DNA of 64,000 nucleotides from Acetobacterium paludosum (GTDB lineage: Bacteria > Bacillota > Clostridia > Eubacteriales > Eubacteriaceae): the NCBI RefSeq assembly GCF_008086595.1, contig NZ_RXYA01000002.1, positions 124,001-188,000 of the forward strand. Reading direction: 5' to 3'. Position numbers and translations under genes: made by a program. The number at the start of each line of letters is the position of its first letter. The stretch's first letter is position 1. The notes under the pieces were generated by a model that searched no databases, was not told where the DNA came from, and saw only the letters and a list, made by a program, of their open reading frames with translations. This document shows, piece by piece, positions 60,895 through 64,000 of the stretch.

Positions 60895-61216
60895 CTGATC
60901 CTCCTTTCACTACCATGTAATGCATGTTACTTGCTATATTGTATTGCATGTTAGCTGTGTTTGCAAGAAAATTCTTTCGATTACATAAAAAAACCTCAGA
61001 AGGGGACTCAACGGACCGTATTTCGCTATAAAATTATCATCCAATCCAAACGAACCTGCTGAAAAGCCTCTTTCATTTCTTTATAATAGAGAAAGCTTCT
61101 TAATAGTTCTCGATAATACATCAACTTCTGATTTAATGCTTCAAGTTCATTCGCTTCAAGACAAGTAAAATAATTTAAATGAACTTGGTACCATTGGCTT
61201 CAATGAGCTTTTGCTC
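60895..61216 (-). other. Region with a startless fragment
   Basis: A minus-strand frame (61026-61199) without start reads CLEANELEALNQKLMYYREL, then LRSFLYYKEMKEAF, a helix-rich tail of an unknown protein. Nothing else supported apart from the padR promoter. Confidence 0.35.
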
Positions 61217-63184
61217 TTACAACGAGGTAATCGTTTCTGAAATAACCGTTTCTTTGATTTTTTTCAGTGGACTTATTACTGATAAAGTTCCCGTCATGAT
61301 ACAAATTACTGTAATCCCTACTATCTGATATAAAGGGAAAGACCAGTCCGTTGCAAGAAAATCGAGCAGTTCCTTTTGAAGCACCACTCCTAAAACGCAC
61401 CCAGTGATACACCCGGTCAGACTATAAGTAATCGACTGAGCTAAAACCATTTTATTAAGCTGTTTGTCCGACATTCCCACGGCCCGCAGCATTGCCAAAT
61501 ATTTGGATCGGGATACAATACTGGTATTCATGGTATTGATCATATTTAATATACTGATTAAGGCAATGACTGCCACAAACCCATATATGAAAACGGCGAT
61601 GGTCATAAAAGCGTTATCAGCCTCAGCATTCAATTGCCGTTTATCGTGCAGCGTAATGGTCTCATCAATCACTGCCGCGACTTCATTGACTGTCTGTTCG
61701 TCATTTTTGCCACTCAATTGAAGATCAATCTGATGTTCAGTTGGTTTCCCCAGAACCTCACCACCTTCAATCTGTGATAATTTTTCCGATAATTCAGAAG
61801 TTATCCCCTGATCTGAAGTCAATGTCAGATCAGGGGTGTATGGTTCATCGGTTTTCATCCCCATAAAAGCGGGATTGACCAGAACGCTGAATCCCAAAAG
61901 CAGGATAATACTGATGGCGATCGAGCTGGTCATGAGGATCAGCGTCCGCTTTTTATTAATGGCGTTATTTACTCCCATGGCAATTTCAACTGGAAACAGC
62001 CTGGTGAGAACCCCTTGTTTCTGCCTTCCTGAGATTTTTACGCTCTCACTTCCGGTAACTGCATTGACTGGAGACACCTTTGCGGCCTTCTTGGCCGGCA
62101 GCATAGAAGCAATCAAAACCGTCAAAAGCCCAGTCAGTACCCCCGCTCCAATACCAATTCCACTGAAACTAAAAATTGAAATATCGCCAAACAGATAAGG
62201 ATTGTAAATTTTTAGTATCCCGGAACAGATAAAAGTTATGAACATTCCGCCCAACACACCAATCGGAATGGCCTTCAGTGAAATGATCAGGCTTTCTCTT
62301 CTTACAATTCGTCTGATTTGTTTTTTGGAAGCACCAATGCACCGTAATAATCCAAATTGTCGAACCCGGTCCATCACCGATATATTGAAAGTATTATAGA
62401 TCATCACAATCCCGGTAACCAGTACTAGGCCGAAAAGTACCATTCCAATGAGATAAAACGTTAATACACGATTATTTTTGGTTTGAAGCATCAGGGCCAG
62501 AAGGCCTTCATTGTAGCCAACCCGGTCCGCTGAAATATTCAAGCCGGCGGCAATTTCTCTTTCCGTATTCTGAATATTAACGCCCACTTTAAACAATACA
62601 AAATACTGACTGGTCACTGCTGACAGCCCCTCTGACGTTCCCTTTGACACAAATACAAAGGGGATGGAAGCGGCCTTGGTAGCACCCCAATCGTTAATGA
62701 CACCGCTAATCACATAATCATCGGCGATCCCGTTAGACAAGGCGATATTTACCGTGTCGCCAATATGCAAGGCGAGTTGGTCTAAATACCATTTTTCAAG
62801 CATGATTTCATTATCATTTTTGGGCGCCTCACCTTCTGCCAGCACAATATTCAAATTGCCGGCAAAATTTCCATCCATATATCCCATGGCACACATCTCG
62901 TCATTTATTTTACCCTCACCCAAATCTTTCAGCATACCTGAATTCTCAACGTCGATCCGGCTTGCAATGATATCAATTTCAGTCTGCGTTGGATTTCGAA
63001 TGAGAATATGATAATTGCCTTCACTCTTAAGTACCTGGGCTTTCTCGAATGTCACCAGGGCATCCAACATGGAAAATATTCCCACTACCAAGGCCACCGC
63101 CATTACCACACTGAGCACTGTCAGCCTGGTTTTATTTTTATGCCCGGACAAATATTTCGGTGCTAAATCAAGATAGGTTTTCAT
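61217..63184 (-). CDS. ABC transporter permease, FtsX/MacB-type (655 aa)
   Basis: Two FtsX-type membrane modules with an N-terminal MacB-like extracytoplasmic domain. The first helix at 20-42 is followed by a 200-residue outside loop, then helices near 250-275, 305-325 and 350-370; the second module spans about 410-640. The conserved cytoplasmic motif DRVRQFGLLRCIGASKKQI and the later RSKYLAMLRAVGMSDKQLNK support the family. It overlaps the ATPase gene by 4 bp. Such pairs export antimicrobial peptides or lipoproteins and are often controlled by a sensor kinase next door, here cut by the window end. Confidence 0.92.
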   Translation of the reverse strand: MKTYLDLAPKYLSGHKNKTRLTVLSVVMAVALVVGIFSMLDALVTFEKAQVLKSEGNYHILIRNPTQTEIDIIASRIDVENSGMLKDLGEGKINDEMCAMGYMDGNFAGNLNIVLAEGEAPKNDNEIMLEKWYLDQLALHIGDTVNIALSNGIADDYVISGVINDWGATKAASIPFVFVSKGTSEGLSAVTSQYFVLFKVGVNIQNTEREIAAGLNISADRVGYNEGLLALMLQTKNNRVLTFYLIGMVLFGLVLVTGIVMIYNTFNISVMDRVRQFGLLRCIGASKKQIRRIVRRESLIISLKAIPIGVLGGMFITFICSGILKIYNPYLFGDISIFSFSGIGIGAGVLTGLLTVLIASMLPAKKAAKVSPVNAVTGSESVKISGRQKQGVLTRLFPVEIAMGVNNAINKKRTLILMTSSIAISIILLLGFSVLVNPAFMGMKTDEPYTPDLTLTSDQGITSELSEKLSQIEGGEVLGKPTEHQIDLQLSGKNDEQTVNEVAAVIDETITLHDKRQLNAEADNAFMTIAVFIYGFVAVIALISILNMINTMNTSIVSRSKYLAMLRAVGMSDKQLNKMVLAQSITYSLTGCITGCVLGVVLQKELLDFLATDWSFPLYQIVGITVICIMTGTLSVISPLKKIKETVISETITSL

Positions 63185-63864
63185 CTCCTGCTCGCTCCAA
63201 GTTCTCTGACCATGCCATCGTTTACCTGAAAGACGCGATCCGCAAAGGATGCATAACTGTGATTATGGGTAATCATAATAACAGTCTGGTGATACTGAGC
63301 TACCGACAGTTTTAATAAATTCATGACATCCTGACTATTTTTGCTGTCAAGGTTCCCCGTTGGCTCATCGGCAAGAATAATGGCTGGTTTTGTAGCCAAT
63401 GCTCTGCCAATAGCCACACGCTGTTGCTGTCCTCCTGAAAGCTGGCTGGGCAGATGATGTTTTCGTTCCGTCAGACCCAAGAGCCCCAGTAATTCCTTAA
63501 TGTAATGTTGATCGGGCTTTTGATAGTCCAGCAATATGGGAAGCACAATATTTTCTTCAACATTTAATTCGGGAATCAGATTAAAGGACTGAAAAATAAA
63601 ACCAATATTGCGACGACGAAATACTGAAAGTTCCTCTTCTTTCATTTTATGGACCTCCCTGCCATCGATCGTTACCATTCCTGATGTGGGCTGATCCAGA
63701 GCACCAACCATATTAAGCAGAGTACTTTTCCCTGAGCCTGATGGCCCGATAACCGATACAAACTCACCTTTTGATACGGAAATAGACACCTGTTTCAATG
63801 CTTCTACTTTTGTTTCGCCTGTTCCATATGTTTTGTATAAATTAAGCGTTGATAAAATATTCAA
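63181..63864 (-). CDS. ABC transporter ATP-binding protein, LolD/MacB-type (227 aa)
   Basis: Walker [20 protein letters not shown]-loop in [13 protein letters not shown], signature [15 protein letters not shown], Walker [16 protein letters not shown] and H-loop MITHNHSYA are all intact. Length is normal for the MacB/LolD exporter group. It leads the two-gene exporter operon with the permease, with a palindrome (63931-63946) near its presumed promoter. Confidence 0.95.
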   Translation of the reverse strand: MNILSTLNLYKTYGTGETKVEALKQVSISVSKGEFVSVIGPSGSGKSTLLNMVGALDQPTSGMVTIDGREVHKMKEEELSVFRRRNIGFIFQSFNLIPELNVEENIVLPILLDYQKPDQHYIKELLGLLGLTERKHHLPSQLSGGQQQRVAIGRALATKPAIILADEPTGNLDSKNSQDVMNLLKLSVAQYHQTVIMITHNHSYASFADRVFQVNDGMVRELGASRR

Positions 63865-63930
63865 TGTTCACACCTCACCTTTCTTTATTGAAATGATAGC
63901 ATGCTCACATGACTGACAAGTGAATCTTTT

Positions 63931-63946
63931 CTTACAAATTTGTAAG
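63931..63946. promoter_or_regulatory. 16-bp palindrome upstream of the ABC operon
   Basis: CTTACAAATTTGTAAG is a perfect inverted repeat about 70 bp before the ATPase start; it overlaps the stop of the upstream sensor kinase. A possible binding site for a response regulator. Confidence 0.45.
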
Positions 63947-64000
63947 CTTTGGAAAAATCAAATGAAACAGGGTTCCTTCCCCCCATTCACTTTGAACTGT
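63932..64000 (-). CDS. Sensor histidine kinase C-terminus (cut by window end)
   Basis: The last 22 codons read TVQSEWGEGTLFHLIFPKLT plus two residues, the usual end of a histidine kinase ATPase domain (xSExGxGTxFxxxFP). The rest lies beyond the window. Its position upstream of an ABC exporter fits a bacitracin-type sensing module. Confidence 0.65.
   Translation of the reverse strand, partial: TVQSEWGEGTLFHLIFPKLTNL

Overview
The window looks like the chromosome of a low-GC, strictly anaerobic Clostridia member, most likely an acetogen close to Acetobacterium/Eubacteriaceae. This is inferred from the gene content: aldo/keto reductases with C-terminal 4Fe-4S modules, iron-sulfur flavoproteins, DUF2284/DUF3786/DUF362 proteins, a UroD-type corrinoid methyltransferase relative, an orphan EutL-like shell protein, and nickel-pincer cofactor genes larB and larC. 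No rRNA, tRNA, CRISPR array or intact insertion sequence was seen. It is an accessory-type region of small redox, regulatory and export operons separated by gene debris.

Layout. 1-3.1 kb: a redox operon (iron-sulfur flavoprotein, tautomerase, iron alcohol dehydrogenase cut by the window edge), a sugar O-acetyltransferase and a flavodoxin. 3.2-12.3 kb: a MerR regulator embedded among larB-larC, an iron-sulfur flavoprotein, two Fe-S aldo/keto reductases, a MATE exporter and a DUF362 protein. Each of these transcription units starts from a MerR-type promoter with a 19-bp spacer carrying the same dyad (six sites, plus an orphan seventh at 17.7 kb). This is the clearest system in the window: a local regulon that, by the MerR protein's cysteine positions and the target genes, may answer electrophile or aldehyde stress. 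12.4-17.4 kb: SDR plus flavoprotein operon, LysR regulator, a small Cys-rich protein and a membrane EAL phosphodiesterase.

17.4-20.1 kb and 28.6-31.9 kb are related segments. Both carry the same SDR promoter, the same terminator, and intact or decayed MarR and DUF2284 genes. Between them lie an MMPL exporter operon with a secreted partner and an OLD-like ATPase, a divergent two-component system and an esterase. 31.9-37.4 kb holds a radical SAM gene and three TetR regulators, each with a consensus sigma-A promoter (17-bp spacer) overlapped by a perfect inverted repeat. 37.4-48.3 kb: a MutS-like membrane ATPase, a UroD/methyltransferase-family protein, a MoaE-like protein, small membrane proteins, a large Cache-GGDEF-EAL protein next to a sugar-binding lipoprotein, and a hydrolase.

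48.6-64 kb: a decayed AraC gene, a DUF3788/flavoprotein operon, a second DUF2284 protein, SDR plus Crp-like regulator, a lipoprotein, a FUSC exporter, FlxA-like and YciI proteins, the orphan EutL, a diguanylate cyclase with an altered signature, PadR plus membrane partner, and an ABC exporter operon preceded by the tail of a sensor kinase. Decayed copies of neighbouring genes recur through the window (SDR, MarR, DUF2284, YciI, hydrolase, aldo/keto reductase, cupin, hemolysin C-terminus, PadR partner). This suggests repeated duplication followed by internal deletion.
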